Source of the DNA: Spirochaetales bacterium
GTDB lineage: Bacteria; Spirochaetota; Spirochaetia; Treponematales; Treponemataceae
Reading direction: 5' to 3'
Length of the DNA stretch: 64,000 bases
Assembly (NCBI GenBank): GCA_030540405.1
Contig: JAUNWH010000004.1
Span: 1 to 64,000 of the forward strand
Within the stretch, counting starts at the first letter, position 1; each line of letters begins with the position of its first letter. This document shows, in pieces, positions 42,319 through 50,836 of this stretch. The notes beneath the pieces were generated by a model. It worked only from the letters and a program-made list of their open reading frames with translations. It did not search any database and was not told the DNA's origin. The position numbers and the translations under genes were made by a program.

Positions 42319-43416
42319 ATGAAAAATTTATATGAGCAGGGACAGATGATTGAAACAACTGTCGCCGCAATTTCAAATGACACAGTTTTTATTGATCTTG
42401 GGCTAAAAAGCGAAGGTTTCGTTAACAAAGCTGAATTTTGCGATGAAAACGGAAATTGTTCTATAAAGGAAGGCGACAAGATAAAAGTTTATTTTCTAGG
42501 TGGAAAAAACGAAGAGCTTCATTTTACAACAAAACTTACCGGGCAAAACGCAGGAAAATCAGTTCTTGAAAATGCATTTAAAAACGGAATTCCAGTAGAA
42601 GGCCACGTTGAAAAAGAAATTAAAGGCGGATTTGAAGTAATGATTGGCACAAGCCGCGCATTCTGTCCCTATTCTCAAATGGGGTACAGACAGAAAAAGG
42701 AGCCAGCTGAATATGTAGGAGAACACCTTGCTTTCAAAATCCAGGAATATAAAAATGATGGCAAAAACATAGTGCTTTCAAACCGCGCAATTCTTGAAGA
42801 ACAGGCAAATGCGGAACTTGATCAGCTTTCAAAAAAATACACAGAAGGAATGACCGTTACCGGAAAAGTAAAATCAATTGAATCCTACGGCGCATTCATC
42901 GATTTAAATGGATTCCAAGCGCTACTTCCAATTTCTGAAATCTCTCATGCTAGAGTCAGCAACGTTTCAGACGTTTTAAAAGTAGGACAAGAAATAACGG
43001 CAAAAATCATAAAAGCAGACTGGCAACATGAAAAAGTCTCTCTTTCAACAAAAGAACTTGAAGCAGATCCTTGGGACAATGTAAAAAGCGAATTTCCAGC
43101 TGGAACAAAAATCGAAGGAACAATTTCGCATGTAGCTGATTTCGGAATATTTGTAAACATCGCATCTGGAATAGACGGGCTTGTTCACATATCTAAAATG
43201 AATGTTGAACGCAATACAAATCTGAAAAAAATCTACAAGCCTGGTGAAAAATTTCCAGTCATTGTTGAAAATGTTGATTCTGAAGAAAAAAGAATTTCGC
43301 TTGCTCCAGTTGTTTCAAATGAAGAGCAGGACAATGCGACAGAATATCTTTCATCACACAAAGACGATGATGACGGAGAAACTTACAATCCTTTTGCAGC
43401 GCTTCTAAAAAAATAA
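42319..43416 (+). CDS. S1-domain RNA-binding protein (ribosomal protein S1-like)
   Basis: 366 residues from the ATG at MKNLYEQG (AAGG ahead); the much longer frame from 42061 overlaps the divergent gene and is not credible. Four S1 OB-fold repeats: about 8-72, 88-155 (divergent), 178-245 (SIESYGAFIDLNGFQALLPI) and 262-330 (HVADFGIFVNIASGIDGLVH). Length is like short four-domain S1 proteins. It likely helps bind mRNA to the ribosome; a second, full-length rpsA elsewhere cannot be excluded. Confidence 0.88.
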   Translation: MKNLYEQGQMIETTVAAISNDTVFIDLGLKSEGFVNKAEFCDENGNCSIKEGDKIKVYFLGGKNEELHFTTKLTGQNAGKSVLENAFKNGIPVEGHVEKEIKGGFEVMIGTSRAFCPYSQMGYRQKKEPAEYVGEHLAFKIQEYKNDGKNIVLSNRAILEEQANAELDQLSKKYTEGMTVTGKVKSIESYGAFIDLNGFQALLPISEISHARVSNVSDVLKVGQEITAKIIKADWQHEKVSLSTKELEADPWDNVKSEFPAGTKIEGTISHVADFGIFVNIASGIDGLVHISKMNVERNTNLKKIYKPGEKFPVIVENVDSEEKRISLAPVVSNEEQDNATEYLSSHKDDDDGETYNPFAALLKK

Positions 43417-43425
43417 ACCAAAATA

Positions 43426-43505
43426 AAAGAGGATGACCAATAAAGTTCAAAATGTCATTGTAGCACTCGATGCGACAATCTCTACTTTTTGGGCATCCTT
43501 TTTTT
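43426..43505. terminator. Large two-level hairpin between convergent genes
   Basis: GGATG-A-CCAA pairs with TTGG-G-CATCC, followed by TTTTTTT (plus strand). Inside the loop ATTGT-A-GC pairs with GC-G-ACAAT. Each stem contains one A-G mismatch. It serves as the terminator of the S1 gene but is larger than usual (about 75 nt) and could also be a small RNA or 3' UTR element. Confidence 0.6.
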
Positions 43506-43977
43506 ATCTTATCTTTTTTCCATTTAAAAAGGCTTCTTTTAAAATTCCAGTTTTATATATCAGCTTAAGAGAAAAAAATGGCTCTCCTTTTTCCATTAAA
43601 TCAAGAAAAATTAAATCGCCTTCCCAATGTTCAAGATTTTTAAAATCTGACTTTTTTATCCATTCAAGTTTTCCTTCATCACACTCAATAAGATTTCCGG
43701 AAAAATCATCGCTTGTGTAAAGGCACATATATTCAGCAGGATTATCGTCAGACAAAAATGTTACAATTCCTCTAAAAGAAAATGAATTCAGAACAAGTCC
43801 AGTTTCTTCTTTTACTTCCCGAAGCAAACAATCTTCAGGGCTTTCTCCCGCTTCAAAATGTCCGCCAACGCCAATCCATTTATCGTGGTTTATATCATTT
43901 TTCTTTGTAACTCTATGGAGCATCAGATAGCTATTATCTTTTTCAATATAGCATAAAGTTGTAAGCTGGCTTTTCAT
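43504..43977 (-). CDS. NUDIX hydrolase, MutT-like
   Basis: 157 residues from the ATG at MKSQLTTLC (AGGAAG ahead). The Nudix box G-x5-E-x7-R-E-x-x-E-E-x-G-U is complete: GGHFEAGESPEDCLLREVKE plus ETGL. Catalyses pyrophosphate hydrolysis of a nucleoside diphosphate linked substrate, 8-oxo-dGTP being likely by resemblance to MutT/YjhB-type enzymes. Follows tRNA-Val on the same strand behind a terminator. Confidence 0.9.
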   Translation of the reverse strand: MKSQLTTLCYIEKDNSYLMLHRVTKKNDINHDKWIGVGGHFEAGESPEDCLLREVKEETGLVLNSFSFRGIVTFLSDDNPAEYMCLYTSDDFSGNLIECDEGKLEWIKKSDFKNLEHWEGDLIFLDLMEKGEPFFSLKLIYKTGILKEAFLNGKKIR

Positions 43978-44000
43978 TTTCTTCCTGCAAACAGTTAAAT

Positions 44001-44036
44001 AAAAAAAAGACCTCATGCAGAAACATGAAGTCTTTA
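44001..44036 (-). terminator. Terminator of the tRNA-Val gene
   Basis: On the minus strand AAGACTTCATG pairs with CATGAGGTCTT (one G-T mismatch) and runs into eight T. It sits immediately 3' of the tRNA. Confidence 0.85.
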
Positions 44037-44110
44037 TGGGCTCTGAGGGGATCGAACCCCCGACATTCTGGGTGTAAACCAGACGCTCGTACCAGCTGAG
44101 CTAAGAGCCC
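44037..44110 (-). tRNA. tRNA-Val (anticodon TAC)
   Basis: Cloverleaf on the minus strand: acceptor GGGCTCT (44110 side) pairs with AGAGCCC, D-arm AGCTCAGCTGGTACGAGC, anticodon arm TCTGG-TTTACAC-CCAGA with TAC at positions 34-36, and T-arm GGGGGTTCGATCCCC. The discriminator is A and CCA is not encoded. Reads GUN valine codons. Confidence 0.95.
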
Positions 44111-44205
44111 TTATGTTTTATAATGATAGCATATATAAAAAACTCTGTCTATATGAAAAAACAAAAAGATTTTATTTATAACAATTTGTTATTCGGTTTT
44201 GATGA

Positions 44206-44233
44206 TTGACAGTTTTTTTTAGCTTCGTAATAC
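44206..44233 (+). promoter_or_regulatory. argA promoter giving a very short leader
   Basis: TTGACA at 44206-44211, 16-bp spacer, TAATAC at 44228-44233. The ATG is at 44243, so transcription would start at most a few bases before it and no Shine-Dalgarno sequence is present. The mRNA may be leaderless. Confidence 0.55.
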
Positions 44234-44242
44234 TAATATAGT

Positions 44243-45652
44243 ATGGAAGAAAATCTTATTCATGAAAAAGCCGAAAGAATCCGGGACGTAATCCGCTATA
44301 TAAAAAGATTTAAAAATGCGCTTGTTGTTATTTATATAGACGACACTCTTATTGACAGTCCGCATTTTCTAAACCATATAAGAGACATTTGTTTTATTCA
44401 CGAAGCAGGACTAAAAATAATTCTTGTTCCCGGAGCAAGCAAAAAAATAAATGAAATTCTTTCAAGTGCAAATATAAAGTGGAAAGTTCACTGCAACTGC
44501 CGCATAACAGGTCCAGAAGCAATGCCACTTATAAAAATGGCGGCGTTTGATGTTTCAAATCAAGTAATGACAGCTTTTGCAGGTGAAGGAAAAACCGCAG
44601 TCATTGGAAACTGGGTCAGAGCCAGAGGAAAAGGCGTTATCGACGGATTTGACTACGGCACAAGCGGAGAAATAGAAAAGTTCCAAACTGATTCAATAAA
44701 AACAGTTTTAGACAACGGATTTATTCCGATTTTTCCATGTATTGGATGGAGCATAGCCGGCAAGCCTTACAATATTTCTTCAATTGAACTTTCACAGCAA
44801 ATCGCAATCAATTTAAATGCAGACAAACTTTTTTTCCTTGTTCCAAATGCAGAAATCAACTCTGAAAATTTTTTAATTCCAAAAGGAATCGGTCTTTCTC
44901 CAGAAGGAAATATTCCGGCTTTAAACTTAGAGGAAGTTGAAATATTTTTAAAAACAAACGAACCATCGGTAAATTCAGACGGAACTAATGAAAATTCTAC
45001 CGAACGTTTGGTAATTTCAGATAAAAATGTTTCACATGAAACAAACAAAGCATATCTAAAAGCAAAAATTTTCACTCTTCTAAAAAAAGCGGAAAAAGCT
45101 TGCACGCAAGGAGTTGACAGAGTTCATATATTGAACGGCTCTATAGACGGAGTTGTTCCATGTGAAATATTCAGTGATTTAGGCTCTGGAACAATGGTTT
45201 ATAGCAACAACTACGGAAAAATCAGGGAAATGACAAGAGAAGACATTCCAGCAGTTTTAAATGTAATGCAGCCGTTTATAGAATCAGGAATTCTACTTCC
45301 CAGAACAAAAGAAAGTCTTTCAGCCCAGTTCAACAACTTTATCGTATACGAACTTGATGGCGCAATCAGAGCCTGTGCTTCGCTTATTCCTTATTCCGAT
45401 GGACAAACGGAAATTGCAGGAGTAGCAGTTGACAAAAACTGTTCCCATATAGGAATTGGCCCAAGAATGATAGAGTTTCTCGTGAAACAAGCAAAAAACA
45501 ACAATTCAAAAGGAATATTCCTGTTAACAACACAAACAGCAGATTGGTTTGAAAAATTAGGCTTTAAAATTTCAGATACATCAACATTGCCCAAAGAAAG
45601 AAAAGAAAAATGGAATCCAAACAGAGGCTCAAAAGTGTTAAGGCTTTTTTAA
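44243..45652 (+). CDS. argA: N-acetylglutamate synthase (amino-acid acetyltransferase)
   Basis: 469 residues, classic ArgA fusion: amino-acid kinase fold (about 1-290; IYIDDTLIDSPHFLNHIRDI, FIPIFPCIGWS, INLNADKLFFLVP) and C-terminal GNAT domain (about 325-465; MTREDIPAVLNVMQPFIESG, AVDKNCSHIGIGPRMIEFL with the acetyl-CoA loop, DWFEKLGFK). It makes N-acetylglutamate, the first step of arginine synthesis, and the kinase domain carries arginine feedback sites in relatives. A parS-type sequence lies inside the coding region at 45028-45043, in a variable Asn/Ser-rich linker. Confidence 0.93.
   Translation: MEENLIHEKAERIRDVIRYIKRFKNALVVIYIDDTLIDSPHFLNHIRDICFIHEAGLKIILVPGASKKINEILSSANIKWKVHCNCRITGPEAMPLIKMAAFDVSNQVMTAFAGEGKTAVIGNWVRARGKGVIDGFDYGTSGEIEKFQTDSIKTVLDNGFIPIFPCIGWSIAGKPYNISSIELSQQIAINLNADKLFFLVPNAEINSENFLIPKGIGLSPEGNIPALNLEEVEIFLKTNEPSVNSDGTNENSTERLVISDKNVSHETNKAYLKAKIFTLLKKAEKACTQGVDRVHILNGSIDGVVPCEIFSDLGSGTMVYSNNYGKIREMTREDIPAVLNVMQPFIESGILLPRTKESLSAQFNNFIVYELDGAIRACASLIPYSDGQTEIAGVAVDKNCSHIGIGPRMIEFLVKQAKNNNSKGIFLLTTQTADWFEKLGFKISDTSTLPKERKEKWNPNRGSKVLRLF
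45028..45043. other. parS-like centromere site 1
   Basis: TGTTTCACATGAAACA, one central base away from the ParB-binding consensus TGTTTCACGTGAAACA. It lies within the argA coding sequence, in the interdomain linker. Confidence 0.75.
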
Positions 45653-45750
45653 TAAACAATATCAAAAATTATGAACCACTTTTTTAATTTTTGAATAAAG
45701 CTAAAATCAAAAAAGTGCAATAAGTTAAAAAATTTTTACTAAATATTGAA

Positions 45751-45786
45751 ATCCCATGTTTCACGTGAAACATGGGATTTTTTTAT
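45751..45786. other. parS site 2 inside a terminator hairpin
   Basis: Perfect parS TGTTTCACGTGAAACA at 45757-45772, extended by ATCCCA/TGGGAT on either side into a 28-bp palindrome and followed by seven T on the plus strand. The same bases can thus serve as ParB site in DNA and argA terminator in RNA. Confidence 0.85.
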
Positions 45787-45871
45787 CAGTGCTTGATACG
45801 ATAATCTTTCCAACGGATTATCAACCGAGTTTCATTCAGAAACATCGCAGTGTCAAGTCCTATGATGACGC
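45783..45871. repeat. Diverged GTCATT-family repeat
   Basis: TTATCAGTGCTTGATACGAT followed by ACCGAGTTTCATTCAGAAAC, ATCGCAGTGTCAAGTCC and ATGATGAC aligns along its length with the repeat at 36740-36820. Confidence 0.55.
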
Positions 45872-46007
45872 TAAAATTTAAAACTCGAAATTAAAGCCTA
45901 GCAAATTTTCTCAAAAAAAAATCGCAGAATCTCGACATTTTTCATATTATTAAAACACTTTTCTTTTCAAAAATTAACAGAAAAAAACTAGAGAAAATCA
46001 ATGAATC

Positions 46008-46023
46008 TGTTTCACGTGAAACA
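46008..46023. other. parS site 3
   Basis: Perfect 16-bp ParB consensus TGTTTCACGTGAAACA. A TGTGGAAAA sequence follows 4 bp later (46028-46036). Confidence 0.9.
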
Positions 46024-46170
46024 TAAATGTGGAAAAACTATGGAAATTTTTAAATACAAAAATAAAAACAAATTTAAAAATTCTGTAATTCTTTATTTTA
46101 TAAGAAACTACAAGTAGTTTTAAATTCTAAAAGAAAAGTCTATACTTGTGGAAAACTTGTTGAAAAACAT

Positions 46171-46186
46171 TGTTTCACATGAAACA
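46171..46186. other. parS-like site 4
   Basis: TGTTTCACATGAAACA, the same one-base variant as site 1, in the argA-gyrA gap. It is followed at once by a half-site (TTTTGAAACA). Confidence 0.8.
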
Positions 46187-46277
46187 TTTTGAAACATCTA
46201 TATTTAAATAAAGATAATACAAAATTTAAATAAATTTATAATAAAAACAAATTTGACAAAAATTTAGTAAAAATTCA

Positions 46278-46315
46278 TAAAAAAAGCCGCAGATTTTCTA
46301 TTGAAATTCTGCGGC
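46278..46315 (-). terminator. gyrA terminator
   Basis: On the minus strand GCCGCAGA pairs with TCTGCGGC around a 14-nt loop and is followed by seven T. It lies 20 bp after the gyrA stop codon. Confidence 0.85.
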
Positions 46316-46334
46316 GAACTTTGAATCTTACAAA

Positions 46335-48791
46335 TTATTTCTTTTCATCCTCATCATTGGCAATTCTATCAACTCCAACAACATAATCAGGGTCTGTAAT
46401 TGAAACAACTTTTATTCCGCTTGCTCCTCTACCCTGCACTGTTATATCTTTGGCTTCTACACGGACAGAAGTACCTTGGCTTGTAATGCACATAATGCTA
46501 TCTGAATCACGGACACACAAAGCTCCTATAATTTCGCCTTTGTCATCAACATTGCCAAATATCTTTTGTCCGCCTGTTCCTCTTCCGTGCGCATTAAATT
46601 CTGCGGAATCAACTCTTTTTCCTATGCCTTTTTCTGTAACTACAAGAATTTTTGAATCAGGCTCTGTATGAATCCTTATAGCGGAACAAAGCTCATCACC
46701 TTCAGAAAGCTTCAATCCGGCAACACCGCGGCTAGATCTTCCCATTGGACGCACATCTTCTTCATTTATTCTTAAAGCTTGTCCACGGCGGCTTACAAGA
46801 AGCAGCTCATCTTTTCCTGTTGAAAGAATCGCACTTACAAGAGTATCTCCTTCATCAAGACGAACAGCTTGCATTCCACGGGACTTTGCATTTCTAAAGT
46901 CGCTTGTAGGAGTTTTCTTGACAACGCCATTTGCTGTAGCCATAAACAAATAATTGTTTTCTGAAAATTCTTTTAAGCTGACAATTGTTGTAATATCTTC
47001 ATTTGCACTGACAGCAAGAAGGCTTTTTATATGAGAACCGCGGCTTGTCTTTGATGCTTCAGGAATTTCATGGACTTTTATCCAGTAAGCTTTTCCTTCA
47101 GTTGTAATAAACATCAAATAATCATGCGTTGAAGCAATAAACATTTGATTTATATAATCTTCTTCAACAAGCTTTGCTGAAATAGTTCCTTTTCCGCCTC
47201 TTCCCTGACTTTTATACTGGCTTACAGAAACTCTTTTTATATAGCCAAGCTTAGAAACAAGAATGACCATATCTTCTTCTTTTATCATGTCTTCAACATT
47301 TATGCTTTCAACTTCACCAGCAACAATGTCAGTTTTTCTATCATCGCCATATTTTTCAGAAAGCTCATTTGTTTCATCTTTTATAATCGCAAGAATTTTT
47401 TCATGGTGAGCAAGCAAATCTTCACAATGGGCAATAAAAGCCTTTACTTCTTCCATTTCCTTACGAAGCTCATCGATGCGCAAATTTGTAAGACGGCCAA
47501 GACGCATTTCAACAATTGCTTCAGCCTGAATTTCATCAAATCCAAAACGCTGCATAAGTTTGGCTTTGGCTTCTGTTTCATCACGGCTAGAGCGAATCAT
47601 CTTTATAACTTCATCAATCGCATCAACAGCTGTAATCAACGCTTCCAGAATATGTTCGCGCGCACGTGCTTTATTTAAGTCAAAAGTTACGCGGCGAGTT
47701 ATAACTTCATCACGATGATCAACAAAGCATTTTATAATCTGCTTTAAATTTAAAATCTGCGGACGCCCTTTTACAAGCGCAAGATTTATAACTCCAAAAC
47801 TTGACTGCAACGCTGTTTTTGCAAAAAGCTGATTTATTACAACTTTTGTTATTGCGCCACGTTTTAGATGAATTACAATTCTCATTCCGCTTCTGTCGGA
47901 AGATTCATCATTTATTGCGCTAATTCCATCAATAACTTTATCACGTGCAAGTTCGCCTATTTTTTCACAAAGAGTTCTTGTATTCACTCCGTAAGGAACT
48001 TCAGTAAACACAACGGATTCAAGTCCTGTTTTGCTTACCTCAATATTGAATCTTCCGCGGACAAGAATTTTTCCACGTCCAGTTCTATAAGCATCTGCAA
48101 TTCCTTGCTTTCCAAAAATAATTCCGCCTGTAGGAAAATCAGGACCTTTTATATGATTTAAAAGCTCATCGACTGTTATATCCTGATTATCAATATATGC
48201 GCTTATGGCATTTGCAACTTCACGCAGATTGTGAGGAGGCATATTTGTAGCCATTCCAACAGCAATTCCAACAGATCCATTGCATAAGAGAAACGGAAAT
48301 TTTGAAGGCAAAACTGTAGGCTCTTCCTTTGTATCATCATAGTTAGGAATCATGTCTACAGTATCTTTGTTTATATCCTCAACCATTTCCTCGGCAATTT
48401 TTGTCATTTTTGCTTCGGTGTAACGATATGCGGCTGGAGGATCTCCGGCTATTGTTCCAAAATTTCCGCCCGGATGAACTACGATATAACGCTGGCTAAA
48501 ATCCTGGCCAAGGCGAACAAGAGCATCATAAACAGAAGCATCTCCATGAGGATGATATTTTCCAAGAACATCACCGACAATCGTAGCGCATTTCTTTGTT
48601 TTTCCGCCTGCAGAAAGATGATTTTCTTCCATGGAATAAATAATTCGGCGGTGAACAGGCTTTAAACCATCGCGGGAATCAGGAAGAGCGCGGCTTACAA
48701 TAACAGACATTGAATAGTCAATAAAAGCCTGCTTTACTTCATTTTCAATCGGAATTTTTATAAGATTTGTTGTATTTTCTGTGTTTTCCAT
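46335..48791 (-). CDS. gyrA: DNA gyrase subunit A
   Basis: 818 residues. Breaks and rejoins DNA for negative supercoiling with GyrB. Breakage domain: RALPDSRDGLKPVHRRI, quinolone pocket HPHGDASVYDALVRLGQDF, catalytic Tyr in AAYRYTEAKM. C-terminal beta-pinwheel (about 500-818) with the GyrA box QGRGGKG near 535, which separates it from topoisomerase IV ParC. The residue matching E. coli Ser83 is Ala. It follows gyrB by 8 bp on the minus strand, reading away from the origin. Confidence 0.97.
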   Translation of the reverse strand: MENTENTTNLIKIPIENEVKQAFIDYSMSVIVSRALPDSRDGLKPVHRRIIYSMEENHLSAGGKTKKCATIVGDVLGKYHPHGDASVYDALVRLGQDFSQRYIVVHPGGNFGTIAGDPPAAYRYTEAKMTKIAEEMVEDINKDTVDMIPNYDDTKEEPTVLPSKFPFLLCNGSVGIAVGMATNMPPHNLREVANAISAYIDNQDITVDELLNHIKGPDFPTGGIIFGKQGIADAYRTGRGKILVRGRFNIEVSKTGLESVVFTEVPYGVNTRTLCEKIGELARDKVIDGISAINDESSDRSGMRIVIHLKRGAITKVVINQLFAKTALQSSFGVINLALVKGRPQILNLKQIIKCFVDHRDEVITRRVTFDLNKARAREHILEALITAVDAIDEVIKMIRSSRDETEAKAKLMQRFGFDEIQAEAIVEMRLGRLTNLRIDELRKEMEEVKAFIAHCEDLLAHHEKILAIIKDETNELSEKYGDDRKTDIVAGEVESINVEDMIKEEDMVILVSKLGYIKRVSVSQYKSQGRGGKGTISAKLVEEDYINQMFIASTHDYLMFITTEGKAYWIKVHEIPEASKTSRGSHIKSLLAVSANEDITTIVSLKEFSENNYLFMATANGVVKKTPTSDFRNAKSRGMQAVRLDEGDTLVSAILSTGKDELLLVSRRGQALRINEEDVRPMGRSSRGVAGLKLSEGDELCSAIRIHTEPDSKILVVTEKGIGKRVDSAEFNAHGRGTGGQKIFGNVDDKGEIIGALCVRDSDSIMCITSQGTSVRVEAKDITVQGRGASGIKVVSITDPDYVVGVDRIANDEDEKK

Positions 48792-48799
48792 TTTTTATC

Positions 48800-50725
48800 C
48801 TAAACATCCAGATTTGCATAGACAGCGTTTTCTTCAATAAATTTTCTGCGGGGTTCTACTTCTTCTCCCATGCAAATACTGAAAATTCTGTCTGCAGCAA
48901 CTGCATCTGGAATCGTAACTACTTTCATTCTGCGTGTTTCAGGATTCATAGTCGTATCCCAAAGCTGATTTCCGTCCATTTCGCCAAGACCTTTATAACG
49001 CTGAACATCCGCTTTTTCTCTTTTGTCTCCAAGCTTTTCTAGCTCAGCATCGCGCTCTTCGTCAGAATAAACATAAATTTTCTGCTTTCCAATTTCAATT
49101 TTAAACAAAGGCGGCATTGCAAGATAAACATAGCCTTTTTCAATAAGCTCAGGCATATATCTGAAGAAAAATGTTAAAAGCAAAGTTCTAATGTGGCTTC
49201 CATCAACATCAGCATCTGCCATTATTATAATTTTATGGTAACGAAGCTTTTCAATATTGAAATCTTTTCCAAATCCTGCTCCAAGAGAAGCAATTACAGG
49301 CTGAAGTTTTTCGTTATTTACAACTTTGTCTGCACGGACTTTTTCAACATTGAGCATTTTTCCCCACAAAGGAAGAATTGCCTGAGTTTTAGCATCGCGA
49401 CCTTTTTTTGCAGAACCACCTGCAGAATCTCCCTCGACAATGTAAACTTCACATTCAGCGGCATTTTTTGAAGAACAATCGCTTAATTTTCCTGGAAGTC
49501 CAAAACTGTCTATATTGTTTTTACGGCGCGCGCTGTCTTTAGCTTTTCTAGCGGCAATGCGGGCAGCAGCTTCTCCAACAGCTTTTTCAAGAATCATTGT
49601 TGTAATCTGCGGATTCTGCTCACAGAAAAGTGTAAGTTTTTCTTTTACAAGCGAATCGACATATCCGCGGACTTCAGAATTTCCAAGTTTAGTTTTTGTC
49701 TGACCTTCAAACTGAGGCTCTGGAATTTTTAGTGACAAAACAGCAGTAAGTCCTACCCTAACGTCGTCTCCTGTAAGTTTTTCATCCTTGTCAAGCTTTT
49801 TAAGAAGCTTTTCATTTTTTTCAAGGAATTTATTTAAAACCACAGTAAGCGCAATTTTAAATCCGTCAAGATGAGTTCCGCCTTCTCTAGTATTAATATC
49901 ATTTACATAAGAAAAAATATTTTCAGAATAGCTGTCATTATATTGCATTGCAAGTTCTATGATTACATCATTTTCTTCGCCGTTAATATAAATTGGCTCT
50001 TCTGGAATTATTTTTTTTCCTTCATTTAAATAGCTTACATAATGCTTAATTCCGCCTTCAAATTTAAAGACAACTTCCTTTGGATTTTCGAGCCGTTCAT
50101 CTCTAAAAACAATTGTTATTCCAGGATTTAAAAATGCAAGTTCTCTAAGCCTTGTAGAAAGAACATCAAAATTATAAGTCGTTGTTTCTGTAAAAATTGA
50201 AGCGTCTGCTTTCCAGCGGATTGTAGTTCCATGAAGTCCTGTTTCTCCAATGCATTCAACTTTAGACTTAGGAATTCCTTCCGCATATTTCTGATGATAA
50301 CGTTTTCCATCTTTATTTACAAAAGCTTCCATCCATACAGAAAGCGCATTTACGCAGGAAACTCCAACTCCATGAAGTCCGCCAGAAACTTTATAATTTG
50401 ACTTGTCAAATTTTCCACCAGCATGAAGACGAGTAAGAACAAGCTCAAGCGCTGAAATATGTTCTGTAGGATGAATATCAACAGGAATTCCACGTCCATT
50501 GTCTTCTACACGGCAAATATCGTCTTTTTCAAGAGCCACAGTAATTTGAGTACAGTAACCAGCCATGGCTTCATCAATACTGTTGTCTACAACTTCATAA
50601 ACAAGATGATGAAGTCCATTTGGTCCTGTAGAACCTATGTACATTCCAGGTCTTTTTCTTACAGCTTCAAGTCCTTTTAAAACCTGAATGCTTCCTGCTC
50701 CGTATTGATTATTTTCTTCAGACAT
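48800..50725 (-). CDS. gyrB: DNA gyrase subunit B
   Basis: 641 residues from the ATG at MSEENNQYGAG (GGAG ahead); the longer frame enters the dnaA promoter region. GHKL ATPase domain: LEAVRKRPGMYIGSTG, EVVDNSIDEAMAG, VEDNGRGIPVD. Transducer domain about 230-400, TOPRIM metal motifs in VEGDSAGGSAKKGRD and MADADVDGSHIRTLLLTF, and the C-terminal YKGLGEMDGNQLWDTT. Drives supercoiling with GyrA. It is divergent from dnaA, as in many bacterial origins. Confidence 0.97.
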   Translation of the reverse strand: MSEENNQYGAGSIQVLKGLEAVRKRPGMYIGSTGPNGLHHLVYEVVDNSIDEAMAGYCTQITVALEKDDICRVEDNGRGIPVDIHPTEHISALELVLTRLHAGGKFDKSNYKVSGGLHGVGVSCVNALSVWMEAFVNKDGKRYHQKYAEGIPKSKVECIGETGLHGTTIRWKADASIFTETTTYNFDVLSTRLRELAFLNPGITIVFRDERLENPKEVVFKFEGGIKHYVSYLNEGKKIIPEEPIYINGEENDVIIELAMQYNDSYSENIFSYVNDINTREGGTHLDGFKIALTVVLNKFLEKNEKLLKKLDKDEKLTGDDVRVGLTAVLSLKIPEPQFEGQTKTKLGNSEVRGYVDSLVKEKLTLFCEQNPQITTMILEKAVGEAAARIAARKAKDSARRKNNIDSFGLPGKLSDCSSKNAAECEVYIVEGDSAGGSAKKGRDAKTQAILPLWGKMLNVEKVRADKVVNNEKLQPVIASLGAGFGKDFNIEKLRYHKIIIMADADVDGSHIRTLLLTFFFRYMPELIEKGYVYLAMPPLFKIEIGKQKIYVYSDEERDAELEKLGDKREKADVQRYKGLGEMDGNQLWDTTMNPETRRMKVVTIPDAVAADRIFSICMGEEVEPRRKFIEENAVYANLDV

Positions 50726-50798
50726 GAAAAACTCCGAAATTTCTGCAAAATGAAATGTATATAAAATAGAAATAAATTGAAAAATAAGTATACTCATA

Positions 50799-50828
50799 TT
50801 GAAGAAAAAAGTAAAGACAGAGTATAAT
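50799..50828 (+). promoter_or_regulatory. dnaA promoter with a very short leader
   Basis: TTGAAG at 50799-50804, 18-bp spacer, TATAAT at 50823-50828. The ATG is at 50837 with no Shine-Dalgarno sequence, so the transcript probably begins at or within a few bases of the start codon. Confidence 0.55.
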
Positions 50829-50836
50829 CGTAAGCT

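Larger units (their letters stand above)
45653..46334. other. 682-bp argA-gyrA intergenic region
   Basis: No gene is visible. It holds a CACTTTTTT/AAAAAAGTG hairpin after argA (about 45675-45718), three parS sites, a repeat element (about 45783-45871), two DnaA-box-like TGTGGAAAA sequences (46028-46036, 46147-46155) and the gyrA terminator. The segment 45880-46270 is very AT-rich. It is probably a chromosome-segregation and origin-proximal control region. Confidence 0.7.

Noticed and set aside
43426-43505. 4.5S signal-recognition-particle RNA or tmRNA
   Set aside because: The structure lacks the conserved SRP GNRA-loop domain and any tag-peptide or tRNA-like part; it is better explained as a terminator-type hairpin.
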